A program made the position numbers and the translations under genes. Below the pieces are notes generated by a model. It searched no databases and was not told where the DNA came from. It saw nothing but the letters and a program-made list of their open reading frames with translations. Of a stretch of 64,000 nt of DNA, positions 34,685 through 45,539 are shown piece by piece. Within the stretch, counting starts at the first letter, position 1. Each line of letters opens with the position of its first letter. Source of the stretch: Phyllostachys edulis (lineage: Eukaryota > Streptophyta > Magnoliopsida > Poales > Poaceae); NCBI GenBank assembly GCA_036346405.1, contig CM070568.1:30601072-30665071 (forward strand), in the 5' to 3' direction.

Positions 34685-35390
34685 TAAGGGGGGGACCCTT
34701 CGATACCTGAAGGGTCCTCAAGAGGGGACTCGCTGTCAGTAAGCAAATAGACTTATATTTCAATTTGATCTCAACAAATACAAAAATCCTCCTCCTCCAT
34801 GGGGGCAAAGGTGGCTACTTATAGCCTTTCTAAGAGGTACACAAAATTACGAGTTTACCCCCTATAAGACCCTACGCTGGTAGGGGCTGCAGGGACAATT
34901 CCTGCCCCTAGGGCTAGCTTCTGGCACGTGGTGAACAACCCTAGACTTGGTCTACTCCTACCGTGTATCGGTCAGGGTACAAGAACTCTTCCCGACTTGG
35001 TCTCGAGCCCTCCACGGCCCTTCGTTGGGCCTTCCTGCCACCGGCACGCTCCGGCGGCCCGGTGCTAAGCGGATTTTTCAGATCTTTTCGATCCTTGGCG
35101 GGCCGGGACCCTTGGATTGCTTTGGGATCCTCGGACGCCCTCGGGATCCCTTCGCGAAGCCGGGACCCTTCGATTGCCGGGACCCTTGGTTGACGCTTTC
35201 GGATCCTTCGAAGGTCTTCAGACCCTTCAAGGGCTTCGGACCTTCGGATTGCCTCGAAGCCTTCGAATTTTTGTATCATCTGCCCCGAGGCGACTTTTGG
35301 CCACGGGTCGTCTGCGCGCCGCTCTTTGCCGGTCGTGGGGCCAATTGCCGCCTCACGACAAACCGCTGGAACTTAGTACAAGTATTTAAA
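34685..35390 (-). mobile_element. Nested LTR-like fragment rich in GGGACCCTTCG
   Basis: This stretch has no counterpart in A or B. It opens with GGGACCCTTCGATACCTGAA, which pairs with the AGGGTCC that follows, and later repeats GGGACCCTTGGATTGC and CGGGACCCTTCGATTGC. On the minus strand it has a TATA-like GGCTATAAGTAGCC near 34815 and a leader-like stretch, as in an LTR. Exact ends and TSD were not found. Confidence 0.4.
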
Positions 35391-35811
35391 GAAAACATTG
35401 CTTTATGCAAATTCAACCAATAAGCCTTCCTTTGATATATCCTTGCATGCATTATAATCTATTATTGGGTGTAACTTGTGAGCACGGAAGTTGTGCTCAT
35501 CCTTGCTTGATGCAAATAAATTTCAGAGAAGAAGGACTTCGCTTCTGGTGTGGATCTCGATGACTAGGCTGCTACCCTAGTCGATTGCCTGTGGTAGATC
35601 AGCTGGACTCCACTACTTCTTCTTCGTCTTTCGCTGTATTCTTTATTGTTGGCTTGTAAGCCTCTTTTGTAATAAACTCTGTTGATTATTAATAAAGTTG
35701 TGCGATTTATGGTCATTACTATATCTCACATCTTGTGTGAACTAGCTACTGATCATGAGACTAGTTTAGAAATACACAGAGGATTTGGAGGTCTTACTCC
35801 CGGGTCCGACA

Positions 35812-36198
35812 CATGTTCGTATAATGCTTGTTATATAATGTCATTGTGCATTGTGCCATTGTGATTTATGGACAACACATGTCATGACGTTGTGCTGAAT
35901 GTTATGTAATGTCATTACGACATTGCAATTTATCAACACGAAATGTGCTCCAAAATAGTTAGCACAAATTGTGATCTATCGGAAATAGTCATTTGAAATG
36001 ACAACTCTACCTCCCGATTTTAATGTACTAAACCGAAAAGACCTGACGCAGCGCTGCAACACGATTCCTCCTCGGGTCGGCGCCGCATGTAATTTCTTCG
36101 ACCCAATTATAATTCAAATTACTGGCTATATATGGATACTTTGGCTGTCATTCACCTCAATCTTCACTTCCTCTTCTCATTTCTTCTAGTCTTAAATG
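35812..36198. other. Spacer with ATGTCATTGTG-type short repeats
   Basis: Several loosely repeated words (TAATGTCATT, TTGTGCCATTGTGA) occur before the GRF gene. No gene was seen; a promoter for the next gene is plausible. Confidence 0.3.
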
Positions 36199-36640
36199 GG
36201 ATGTCTTCAGCCTTATCTAAATTTCAAGTGAGTAGACAATTAGAATCACTGCGGCAGCACCTGGTTTGTCCCTGTTGCAGGGATCTAGTGAATGTGTTCA
36301 CCTTGCATACGCCAATGAATCCATCCCGAGTGTTCAAATCTAACAGTAACCTGTGCCTAATCATCCCGAATGAATTCCATTCGAAATAGCATGTTGTTGT
36401 TTTTTCACTTGAAGCTGCAATTCTTTTCTAGAACACAACATGTTAGTTTTGGCAGTGGGCTGATGAAGCTGTCCTGGTGGTTCGAGATATTGCAGTGCAA
36501 ATTGCTGCCTTGCAGGAAGACTCCCGTGGTGTTGCTGTATTTCGTGTAGTGACTTGACCCTTTGATCCACCAATACAAAATGAAGAGAATAGACTTAAAC
36601 GACTAGATGAAAGGATGGAAAGAGTTGAGAAAATACTTTA
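36199..36640 (+). pseudogene. GRF-type zinc-finger TE gene, locus 1 copy a
   Basis: Exon 1 starts MSSALSKFQVSRQ and carries CPCCRDLVNVFT. After an intron (about 36350-36432, acceptor TTTTCTAG), exon 2 reads FWQWADEAVLVVRDIAVQIA, then a C-terminal stretch ENRLKRLDERMERVEKIL typical of a coiled coil. The CPCC plus C/FWQWADE pattern is the GRF-type zinc finger (PF06839-like). Defects: the Cys-Arg before FWQW is Cys-stop (TGT TAG), a second stop follows VFRVVT, and the 5' splice site reads AGTAACC where the paralogue at 47.1-47.5 kb has GGTAAGT. The 3' UTR block with TCATGAATGAGAATAAACCAG is shared with that paralogue. It is the opposite-strand duplicate of 47142-47531. Confidence 0.75.
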
Positions 36641-37019
36641 GAAATTAGTTAAGATAGTTAGTTTTAGAGTCTTTCTTCTATTATTTCTTGTTGTTGCCAA
36701 GTAGAAATTCAGTTGTCATGAGATTGTAATGTCCACTCTTTATCTATGCATCGCAGTCCTTCATGAATGAGAATAAACCAGTAACATTATCTACGCATGG
36801 ATCAATTGTCGTGTATCCCTACATTACATGATGTATGCCTTTGCGACGTTGTTGTACTCCTCTGTATCATGTATGTATGCCTCTGTCTAATTCCGTTATG
36901 AATACTTTGTGCGGGAATTCATGAAACCCTAATTTCTGAAACCTAAAATCCAAATTTTGGAGACCTAAATCTGTAATATTCAAGACAATTTCAGAACACT
37001 TACTTTTCAAAACGACAAG
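36641..37019. other. 3' UTR and spacer between GRF genes
   Basis: The first 150 bases are conserved with 47000-47110 (minus) and end in a polyadenylation-like AATGAGAATAAACC block. The rest is AT-rich with no repeat recognised. Confidence 0.4.
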
Positions 37020-37500
37020 ACCACACGACTTCACTCTACAAAGCAGGACGTGACTACTCTCTGCAAAGTAAGAGGTGACAGCACTCTACCTCGCCATCTT
37101 TTCAGACCGAAAAGATAGCACTCTACAAAGCAGGATACGACTTCTCTCTGCAAAGCATGACATAACCACTCTCTGCAAAGTAAGACGTGACAACACTCTG
37201 CCTCGCCAGCTTTTCAGACGAAAAAGATTGCACTCTACAAAGCAGGACACGACTTCTCTCTACAAAGTAGGATGTGACCACTCTCTGTAAAGTAAGATGT
37301 GACAACACTCTGCCTCGCCAGCTTTTCAGATCGACATCACAACACTCTACCTCCTCAGCTTTTCAGACTGAAAAGACAGGATTCTGTAAAGCAGGACATG
37401 ACCACTCTCTGCAAAGTAAGACGTAACAACACTTTGCCTCGTCAGCTTGTCAGATCGACATGATAGCACTCTGCCTCGCTAGTAACTTTTCAGAAAGACA
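37020..37500. repeat. Minisatellite upstream of GRF gene b, locus 1
   Basis: Degenerate units of about 90-115 bases contain CACTCTACAAAGCAGGAC, CTCTCTGCAAAGTAAG, and CTGCCTCGCCAGCTTTTCAG. At least four units are visible. The same unit, inverted, precedes the paralogous gene at 45.5-45.8 kb, so the array is an old part of this gene's 5' region. Confidence 0.85.
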
Positions 37501-37565
37501 AGACTGTTCCTCTGGCTCACAGGCTACTCACATGAATGTAACCACATCATGCCAACCCTATGGCT

Positions 37566-37572
37566 TATAAAA
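37566..37572 (+). promoter_or_regulatory. TATA box of GRF gene b, locus 1
   Basis: GGCTTATAAAAGGAGG sits 85 bp before the ATG and directly after the minisatellite. The paralogue has the same CCAACC..GGCTTATAAAAG block at 45475-45482 on the minus strand. Confidence 0.7.
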
Positions 37573-37650
37573 GGAGGTGAAAGAGATCTGAGAGAGAACA
37601 CTACACAACCAAGCCCAACACTACACTGGAGCTTGCTTCACCACGTCGGG

Positions 37651-38429
37651 ATGGACAAGATGCATAAGAAGCAATGGGACAAGATGAAGAAGCAACGTGA
37701 TGAGATCCGCAAACAAGCAAGAGCTGTTGTGGCCTAGGACGAACAAGTAAGGGCTGCTGCGGCCCGGGATGAACAAGCGGAGCGTTCTAGGAGGTCACCT
37801 CCCCGCAATGACGCCCCTCATAACAGCAATCCCATCCTGAACGTTCCAACCGAGCCTTCGCTGTAACACAAACCCGAGGGGGGAGATGCCACCCCTCTGC
37901 TGGTGCAGGGACACATGCAAATTCTTCAAGTCCAAGCAGCAGCTCAGCCTGGGCATGCGTTACTGGGGTTTCACGAACTACTCCTGTGACTATCTCGACC
38001 GCTGTTAGAACACGAGCAGCTATCGACAGCCGGTAAGGACCAGTTACAGTATGTTCCCCTACCATTTCTCTTGCAAAGTACGCACCAACAATCTCTCCCA
38101 TCTACCCGTAGTCCCCGGATCTGCTATGTGGCTACTACAAGTGGATCGACTAAGAGATCCACCCACACGACCAGTGGCAAATCGACTACGAGGAGTGGGA
38201 TGCCAAAAGGGCCTGCGAGATCCGGGAGGAGGAGCGCCGCAATGACGAGCACAACAAGCGTACCTGTCAGGAGGACAAAGCTCATCTCGAGGTATGCAGA
38301 CACAGGGAGTGCGAGGCTCGCGAGAGGGAGCGTGAGAATAAGAGGGAAATGGCAGCCGAGGCCAAGGCGGCCGGTAAGGAGTACAACGCCGAGCTCGGAA
38401 GGAAGGGCAAATGGCCCTGGTCCACATAG
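37651..38429 (+). pseudogene. GRF-type zinc-finger TE gene, locus 1 copy b
   Basis: The frame begins MDKMHKKQWDKMKKQRDEIR, strongly basic. A stop (TAG near 37735) and later ones break it. The zinc region reads PPLCWCRDTCKFFKSKQQL, then LGMRYWGFTNYSCDYLDR. After an intron (about 38032-38113) it resumes as CGYYKWID, stop, EIHPHDQWQIDYEEW. The C-terminal part is charged (REEERRNDEHNK, CEARERERENKREMAAEAK) and ends GRKGKWPWST. The CWC...RYW...C.YYKWID order is that of GRF-like TE proteins. The gene follows a minisatellite and TATA. Its last exon is the same family as 1-497, and the following non-coding DNA to 39060 matches 41930-42340 inverted. Confidence 0.8.
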
Positions 38430-39060
38430 TAGGTCAGGCCATTCTGTAGTAGACCCCCGTCCTACCCACCATGTTTTTTACTATCCCCTAAAGGCATGTA
38501 TACTTACATGGTCCAGATGCTTGTGTCGCAGTGTACCGTAGTAGTAGCGAGGATGACTAAAGCAAATAGCTGAACCATCATGCCATGTGACCTTGTGTAA
38601 CGTTCTTTTGTTTGCATACTCTAATATAGTTTTGGTTCCGTACCTCCGCCGAGCCATCAAACTAAGCCTATATTGCAAGTATGCCTCTTCTAGTGGAATC
38701 CTAGAAAGAACCATTCGCACCGATATCGAATCCTCCATGTCAGCATAGCCAAATGCAACTGTAATGACTAGATGAAAAAGTGAGGTGGATCAAACACAAG
38801 CACATGAATGAAAAAAAACTAAATTAAAATTGCAGACTATTAGAGCTTGTAACATAAGAGTATAAGTTCTAGAGTATAAAGAAGCAAATATATATGCCAA
38901 ATTGTACTGTGCAGTGCATGAAGAGTATGAAACCACCACATTTCAATCTACCATTTTAGGGCATCTTCATAATCACAACGAGCGTTCTCCACCCCTTCAA
39001 TTGCATTCTTTAGAAGCTCCATAAAGTACTCTACTTTAACTCCACCATAGTGAAGTACTA
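38430..39060 (+). repeat. Conserved 3' flank of GRF gene b
   Basis: Blocks such as AAGGCATGTATACTTA, GCATGCCATGTGAC and GCAAGTATGCCTCTTCTAGT recur inverted at 41930-42290. These show that the gene and at least 600 bp of 3' flank were duplicated together. Confidence 0.75.
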
Positions 39061-39544
39061 TGATCAAGAACCGTAACGACCAAGATATTATTTCTTTTCA
39101 GTTTTCCTCTTTTTCAGAGTCTTCAGAAAGCTTCAAAATAAATAAAATAAACAATTTGTATTTTATTGGATTAATTAGAGCTTAATTGGAAATTTCAACA
39201 AATGAAAAACAATTTAAATGAATAAAAAAACTTCAATTAAATTCAAAAAAATTTATTAAATCTATTCATGTTCCAAGTTTTTTTTGGAATTTTCTGAAAT
39301 TTATTTTATTTTTGATTTTTTTGGATTTTTTCTTTTCTTTCTCTCTCATGTTTTCTCTCTCCTCTGAGAGGTTCATGCGGCTAGGGGTGGGGGTCAGGGG
39401 CCTGTTTTCGTGGGGAGGGCAAGGGTGCCTCGCCAGAGCGGGGAAGAGTAGACTTTTTTGTTGCCACGCCAAGAAGGACAGCAGTACATGCCGCAGTGGG
39501 GGACGAAGAGAGCCCTACTACAGTCGTGTACCGCAAAGAAAGGG
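39061..39544. other. AT-rich then GC-rich unassigned stretch
   Basis: CGTAACGACCAAGATATTATT at 39072 looks like a mutated LTR start (TGTAACGACC type), but no partner end was found. No coding domain is seen; a frame at 39312-39638 is not recognised. Confidence 0.3.
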
Positions 39545-41405
39545 AGGAGGGGCCAAAATTATAATTTTGGGGCTAGGGGGCTACTTTAGGAGTTTTGGTG
39601 GTCTAACAGGGCCAATAGTATTCAAAATTCAAAAATAAGGAGAGAAAGAAATTAAGAAGGAAACTATTCATTCATCTACTGTACCGCCAGGTACACAGTG
39701 CAGAACTACAGTAATACTACTACTACCAGCTTTTGGTTGCACCCTAGTCCCAACTATGACGATTGCCGGAAAACAATTTCGCCAAAATTCTGGTGATTTC
39801 GCCCCTCCCCTCCCCACCTCGAAATTTTTATAATTCGTTCAAAAAATTCAAAAATATTTGAATATGGACAAATTACATCCTAAATTTGATTTTGTCCAAA
39901 TTTCATCCAGTTTGAAAACCGACCAAAATTTTGAACCGAAATTCCAAAATTTCAGTGATTTCGGCCCCAACGAATTTTTTTTAAAAAAAATAAGTCGCGC
40001 TTGCTCGAAGTCGTCCGTGCTGGCCATGGCAAACACACCCTTATTGATCTAGACAGGGGTAGACCTAGGTAAAAAAATGAGCAGAGGCATAAGTGAGTTG
40101 TCGGGACACCTTTGGTTGGTTGAGCGGGAGCACAAGTGGTTAGACATTGGGCTACTTCAGTAAAATCTAAAATTTAAGTGGAGGCCTAGACCCCCACTAA
40201 GCCTTCTTTGGGTCCGTCTTGGATCTAGATGTCATTGCCTAGCAGGTTAAATTTCAGTGATTTCGGCCCCAACGAATTTTTTTTAAAAAATGAGCAGAGG
40301 CATAAATGAGTTGTTTGGACACCTTTGGTCGGTTGAGAAGCAGGTTTAAGTCCTTCCACTTGCCTCAATTGCCTGCATGTCTGGTTAATTAAGTGCTGGC
40401 TTTGCCTCATTGTGTGTTGCCGCGTCATACAGATACAGAGAACCTCTAACAGTGACATAGATGAAGGGCCATTGGCTGACGATGGAAAACAACGGAGCAA
40501 TGTCAATGGTAGGCCATGACAAGTTAAATAGGGTAGTTAGATTAGAGCAATATCAACAGTGGACCATGGCAAGTCAATTAGGGTAGCCAACAATCCACGA
40601 TCATACCAAAAGTGCCTATTAGAAAATCAACTATTGATATTTTTAGTAGAGCTACCTATGGTACCTTATAAGTACCATAGAATGGATCCTAAGCAAAGGC
40701 AGAGGGAAATAGTGCAAAGCAGTAAATTTGTGAGACAGCAACGACAAAACACTGTAGTGCACCGTTCAAAACAGTGGCCCAAAAAAACGTGCCAGAGAAA
40801 CCACTGTGGCAAGCCACTGTTTTACACTATAGCATCAGTCTGGATCGTTATTTCTTCGTTGAACGGTTAAGAATTGTCCTAAGGCTGGGGCACCATTTTC
40901 CTCAGCCTTTGCTTCAACTAAGGTGAAGGATCTGGATCCCCATAGAACATCTCGTGTGTAATACTCCCTCCGTTCCTTTTTACTTGACTTCCTATAATCC
41001 GTGTCGTCAAACTTTTTAAAGTTTGACCGTTAATAAGTGTAAAACTATCAACAGAGACTATATGAAAATTATATCATTAGATTTGTCGTTAAAAACACTT
41101 TCATAATATTATAACTTTATTAATTACATCTTAACGTAAAGCTATAAAAAGTAACGATCAAAGTCGCATCTCGGAGACCGTGAAAAGTAAAAAACGTCAA
41201 GTAAAAATGAACAGAGAGAGTATATGGGAAAGTTAGACAAAAATTAGCAAACAAATTATTAAATAAACACGAAACATATATTGATCCAAACAGTGTAGTT
41301 GTATAGAAGAAAAAAATATGAAATTGGAAATTTTTACTGTTCTGGCCCTGTAGCAAATTTTAATTTCAAAAGTAGCCCTCTTTCATCATAATTTACAAAA
41401 TTGGC
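39545..41405. mobile_element. Candidate inverted-terminal element with repeat R copy 2 and a gene fragment
   Basis: The left end (GGGGCCAAAATTATAATTTT to ACAGGGCCAATAG) and the right end read inward from 41405 (GGGCCAATTTTGTAAATTAT to ACAGGGCCAGAACAG) are similar over about 80 bases in inverted orientation. Between them lie a 3' UTR-like block CCAGCTTTTGGTTGCACCC (39730), a minus-strand fragment MASTDDFEQAR (about 40026-39994) that matches the host-like gene at 61.6 kb, and repeat R (40083-41330) with a Stowaway. A short piece, CAGTGATTTCGGCCCCAACG, is duplicated at 39953 and 40256. No transposase or TSD was identified, so the mobile nature is inferred. Confidence 0.45.
40964..41220. mobile_element. 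Stowaway-type MITE
   Basis: The 257-bp element starts CTCCCTCCGTTCCTTTTTAC and ends with its mirror GTAAAAATGAACAGAGAGAG (25-bp TIR, four mismatches). It is flanked by TA (40962-40963 and 41221-41222). The copy 1 repeat at 14011-14030 has the uninterrupted TAATATATGG site, confirming the insertion. Stowaways are Tc1/mariner-derived and non-coding. Confidence 0.95.
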
Positions 41406-42342
41406 CCATAAGCAGCACGCATTGCAGGTCTACCGGGGGCAAGAGCGACTGCCTCACCATGTGGCGCAAGCAGCGCGCCTGACCACAGCCACAGAAATGG
41501 CTGTTCTCGGCAATGGGCGCAAGTAGGTGTTGCCTCATGCAAATTCTGATTTTTTAATAAAAAGCTAAATTTTGTTGAAAAATTAGAAAAATTTAAACAT
41601 TAAATATTATTGAATTTTATTTGATTCATAAAAAATATTAGCATCGAGATTTGTAAAAAAACTTTCATTAAGAAATAAGGGCTTCGAGATTTGTAAATTA
41701 CGGTTTCCTATTCTCCGAAATCAAGTATTCGTCATGAGTTTCAATTTGCTTGTAGTAATTTCAAAATATAGCAAATGAGTTTAGAAAATTACTTAAACTT
41801 TTTCTCGAGCCTCCTATCATAGTGTTGTTGCTTCTGTAATTTTTGTATAATTTTATTCGTTCAGAGAAAGGATAATTGATAAGCAGCAGCACTATTGAAC
41901 GTATATATAGGCAGGCAGTCGATGAAGTACTCTATGAAGCTTATATAGAATATGATAGAAGGGGTTGAGAACGCTTGCTGTGATTATGAAAATGCCCTAA
42001 AACATAGAGGATATAGCGAATGGTTCTTTCTGGGATTCCACTAGAAGAGGCATACTTGCAGTATAGTCTTGCTTTGATGGCTTAGCCGAGACAGAGAACC
42101 AGAAGTACATTAGAGTCCGCGGACAGAAGCACGTTACACGTAGTCACATGGCATGACGGTTCGACTAATTGCTTTAGTCATCCTCGCTACTACTACGATT
42201 GCAATCGCGACACAAGCATCCGCACCATATAAGTATACATGCCTTTGGGGATAGTAAAAACATGGGGGTAGGATGGGGGACTACTACGTAATGACCTAAC
42301 CTCATCGCGTGGATCGGGGCCATTTTCCTTCCTTGCTAGCTC
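41406..42342 (-). repeat. AT-rich spacer, then inverted copy of GRF 3' flank
   Basis: Nothing is recognised in 41406-41930. From 41930 to 42300 the minus strand matches 38430-39020 with substitutions and indels, ending in the GAGCTAGCAAGGAAGGAAA block that corresponds to the end of GRF gene b. Confidence 0.6.
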
Positions 42343-42602
42343 GGCGTTGAACTCTCATGGCCTTCCTTCCCTTGTCGCGGGACTATCCACGCCAGCCGGT
42401 ATGTTGAAGTCGCCCATGTCCTACGATTCCATGATGTAAGTGCACCGATAGTGAAAATCGTAAGAAGGATGTAAATTCTTCATAACTCACGTCGTGAATA
42501 CGGATTCACGCCCGGCGATTGGATATGTGTGTGGTAGGGCTCGCTCACCATGAGAGTTTCCCTTGCCCTTGTCACGGGACTGTCCACGTCGGGCTAGTAT
42601 GT

Positions 42603-44645
42603 TGTGGTTATCATGGGGATATGTGCATGATCTTAGGATGATGATACAATTGGCAATGGCTTTTGTGGTTTGTCAAATCGCATGCTGGCGACAAAGTTTC
42701 AAAGGTCGTTAGGTCATCGGCAATGACCGCCACTTTGGAGGTCAGACCGGCCTTGCCTTCGTTTGATTTTCAGGTTTGGTGGCTGACGGTCTGACCGGCC
42801 TTGGTGGTGGTCAAACCGGCTAGTGTGGTAGTCTGACCGGCTACTCCTAAGCGGTCAGACCGGCCATTAAGGTGACTTTGGATTTTTTGAGCTGGGCCAA
42901 AAATAGAGGGTGTAGGCAAGAGAGAGGATTCTACTGCACTTGGTCTCATAATTTTTGGAGCTTCCAGTCAAAAGTTCTATTAGATTGAAAATTCCAGAGA
43001 GCTCTCGGGTTTCCAACATGGAAAATTGGCTAAGTCCCAAGTGGCGGTCGACCGCCTTTTTGTTGGTCGGGCCGACCGTTATATGGTCGACCGCCAAGGG
43101 TGCTTGGTCGACCAGTTTTGACTTGTTTTGCTCGTTAGTGTGGCCTACTGTGTTCGTTAGGTTAAGTTCATGAATATCAGTGCATATGTGTTGCATAATG
43201 CATGTTTTCACTAACGTGGGTCAAGTTGTGAAGAACTTGTTCCTGGAAACGATTTCTTGGTCTATTGCTATGTAGGTGGCTTGTAGGTCAAAGACGGTCA
43301 ACGGCAAGGATGATCGGGACTAAGCTAGGAGAGCTAAGGTCAAGAACGATCGAGGATGCTGGGTGAGGTCAGGAGACTCAAACATGGTGCAGAATGAACA
43401 AGGATGATCGAATGGGCAGTTCGATGCGATAGGTTGGATCAAGCGGCGCGGGGGTCGGTGCAAGTGCCATGGTGATTTCGGCGAGAGCCGGACGGGAGAG
43501 ACTTGCCGACACGATGAGAGCCGTTGATCATCTCCACACGCGTGGCGAAAAAGTAGTGCTTCACCAAGATTGGACTTGGTCTTCGGAGAAAGATCAAGAA
43601 GGGGTATTTTGGTAATTTCACCAAATACTGCCTTTGTGACCTTGGGCTAAACCGCGGCGCAAGATGGTGTGTGGAGAAGTGGTTTAGGTCAAGAGAAGAT
43701 GAAGACGGCGCTTTAAGATGCGTACGTGTGTCCCGTTTGTGTTGGGCCTTAACGGGAACCCATTAGGGTTAACTCTTCTAGAAGCTAAGCATCACTATAA
43801 ATAGGAGGGGGTGCTGTCAAACAGCTCCCAAGCACTTCATTTGTGAAACCCTAGTTTGTCTTAGGGCTTAGAGAGGAAAGGAGAGGCTTAGGGTTTTAGA
43901 GAGTTGGATTGATTTAAGTGCTCATGTTGTGAGTTTTGTCCTCCACAAGGGAGTGGCTGTAATCCAGCAACAACCACGAATCAATCTATACATAATTTCT
44001 CAAAGATGAGTTCTCTTTGTGTTCTTCCTCCTTATTTTGTGATTTTGAGTTCATCTTTGATCTTTTGATCTTTGGTTGGTTTCTTGCCCTCATCTATCTT
44101 GCTGTGACGTGTGGGAATACATCTAGGATCATCTAGATCATCATTCAACCATGAGCAAGTTTCTAGATCGCGTTTTCGTCTTTGCCTGGTTTTGAAACCA
44201 CCTTCGTTCAAATGGAAAAGGGTCAGGACTTTGGCATAGATCTGGACGACAGTTGCTTGCAATAGGTTCCTTATATCCTTAGGAAGGTGTGTCTCAAGTT
44301 TGGTCAAGTTTCATCGTGTAGATCAAAAGTTAGACCGATTGCTTTTGATTTCAGTCGTCAGACTGATTTTGGTCGTACGGTCCGATCGCCCAGATATCGC
44401 CGACAGACCGACTGGTCTGACCGCTCATATGCCACCGGTCTGACTGCTCCACCAGAACACTTTGAGCCTTTTGTGTTTTGCTTCGGGGTTTTTGATTTGG
44501 ATTCAACACAAGTCCCCTGCAGTACTTGCTGATCGATCTTCATAGCTTCATAGTTATTGAAGTGAAAGTCGTGTTGAATTCAAACTCTGTGAAAAAGGAA
44601 TTGTGCTCCTATTCACCCCCCTCTAATCGCCTATTCGGTCCTACA
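42603..44645 (+). mobile_element. Solo LTR X (2043 bp)
   Basis: It starts TGTGGTTATCATGGGGATAT and ends TTCGGTCCTACA, flanked by TATGT on both sides (42598-42602, 44646-44650). It is the same family as Y (50951-52698), which lies in the opposite orientation. It has a TATA box at 43796 followed by a leader with GAAACCCTAG. GGTCAGACCGG-like motifs cluster near both ends (42740-42870; 44330-44460). No internal domain and no second LTR is present. Confidence 0.93.
43796..43803 (+). promoter_or_regulatory. TATA box of solo LTR X
   Basis: CACTATAAATAGGAGG is a consensus plant TATA; the matching position in Y (51804-51812, minus) has CCATATAAATAGGGG. Start of transcription would be about 30 bases downstream, before the conserved CACTTCAT. 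Confidence 0.7.
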
Positions 44646-45064
44646 TATGTCGAAGTCGTCCATGTCCTGCGATTCCATGATGTAAGTGCACCGCATAGTG
44701 AAAATCGAAGAATGATGTAAATTCTTCAGAACTCACGCTAGGAAACAGATTATGCCCAGCGATCGGATACGCCAGGGCGGCCGCTCACCGCATGAGCCTT
44801 TCCCTTGCCCTTGTCGTGGGACCGCCCACGTGAAATGGTATGTCAAGTCGCCCATGTCCCGCGATTCTATGATGTAAGTACACCGCATGCTGAAAAACGA
44901 ATAAGGATGTAAATTCTTCATAACTCACGCCGCCGATATGGATTACGCCTGGCGATCATCGGGCTCTTCGGTGCCTCCTCAACAGGTCTGCACGTAAGGT
45001 TTCCACCGCGAAGTTCTCGGCCGCACCGGTAGTTCAAAGATGTACTTCGTTGATGAATGCCCCG

Positions 45065-45421
45065 TCAGACATCTCCGCCATCGATCCATCGAATAAGTGG
45101 CGGCAAGATCTCGGCCGCCATTACATGGGGGTGAAGTAAAAAATTTAAGGAATTCAACGTTGGGAGAGGAAAATTGATGCATGCGAAAGAAACGCTTACG
45201 AGGTGGTGCCCGCACGTGTAGTACGCCTGGGCGATGGTGTCTGGGTGTGTGGACTGAATGATCTCTGCCGGTTCGCCACACGCACACTGCAGGATTAGAA
45301 AACGTGGTGGTACTGGAGCATCTTTCATTGAAAAATCTGGGTATTGTAGCCGTTTCCTCTTCTGCGCAAGCCACTTGCGCTTCTGCAACAACCTCGCGTA
45401 GAAGTTTGCCGAAGAGTCCAT
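45065..45421 (-). pseudogene. GRF-type zinc-finger TE gene, locus 2 copy b
   Basis: The minus-strand frame starts MDSSANFYARLLQKRKWLAQ, basic. It has the zinc-type stretch LQCACGEPAEIIQ with YYTCGHHL, then a 5' splice site GTAAGC (about 45201). After an intron of about 90 bases, exon 2 reads ILPPLIRWIDGGDV and stops at 45065. Copy b in locus 1 and other GRF proteins have a Cys a few residues before the W-I-D; here it is replaced, so the fourth ligand is missing. The long charged C-terminus of the locus 1 copy is absent, replaced by the 192-bp tandem array. The frame is otherwise open, so a short spliced product is possible. Confidence 0.65.
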
Positions 45422-45474
45422 AGCTGGGTATCTGTTATGTAGTGTTGTGTAGAGTTGGGTTTGGTTCAACCCTC

Positions 45475-45482
45475 TTTTATAA
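45475..45482 (-). promoter_or_regulatory. TATA box of GRF gene b, locus 2
   Basis: The minus strand reads GGGGCTTATAAAAGAGGG, about 55 bp before the ATG, matching the TATA at 37566 in the paralogue including the CATGCCAACC word before it. Confidence 0.7.
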
Positions 45483-45539
45483 GCCCCATGGTTGGCATGG
45501 TGTGGTTACTTTCATGCAGAGTCGAGAGTCCTGTCTTTT

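Larger units (their letters stand above)
31760..35811 (+). mobile_element. LTR-type unit D, same superfamily as A/B/C, plus orientation
   Basis: The right end GGTCTTACTCCCGGGTCCGACA (35790-35811) resembles the reverse complement of the ends of B and C. The blocks around GTAAAACTATTCAAATAGCC (34430) and ATGGACATGCTAGCAAAGC correspond to minus-strand B (near 16690). A TATA box (32606), a GC-rich leader and long AT-rich flanks fit an LTR read left to right. The left limit is not clear: no terminal TG with a matching TSD was found near 31760, so the unit may be truncated or fused into the mobile-domain gene. A fragment is nested at 34685-35390. No coding domain was seen. Confidence 0.6.
42343..44970 (-). 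repeat. Tandem repeat, unit about 192 bp, split by a solo LTR
   Basis: Units start at about 42407, 44646 and 44838. Shared blocks in order: TATGT.GAAGTCGCCCATGTC, GCGATTCCATGATGTAAGTG, GATGTAAATTCTTCATAACTC, ACGCCCGGCGAT, CTTTCCCTTGCCCTTGTC. A partial unit precedes the first. The LTR at 42603-44645 lies at the junction of units 1 and 2 and duplicated TATGT there. On the minus strand the array occupies the 3' half of the GRF-type gene at 45065-45421. Confidence 0.8.

Noticed and set aside
39072..39092. Left end of a further LTR (TGTAACGACC type)
   Set aside because: It starts CG, has no TSD, and no right end was located before 39545.
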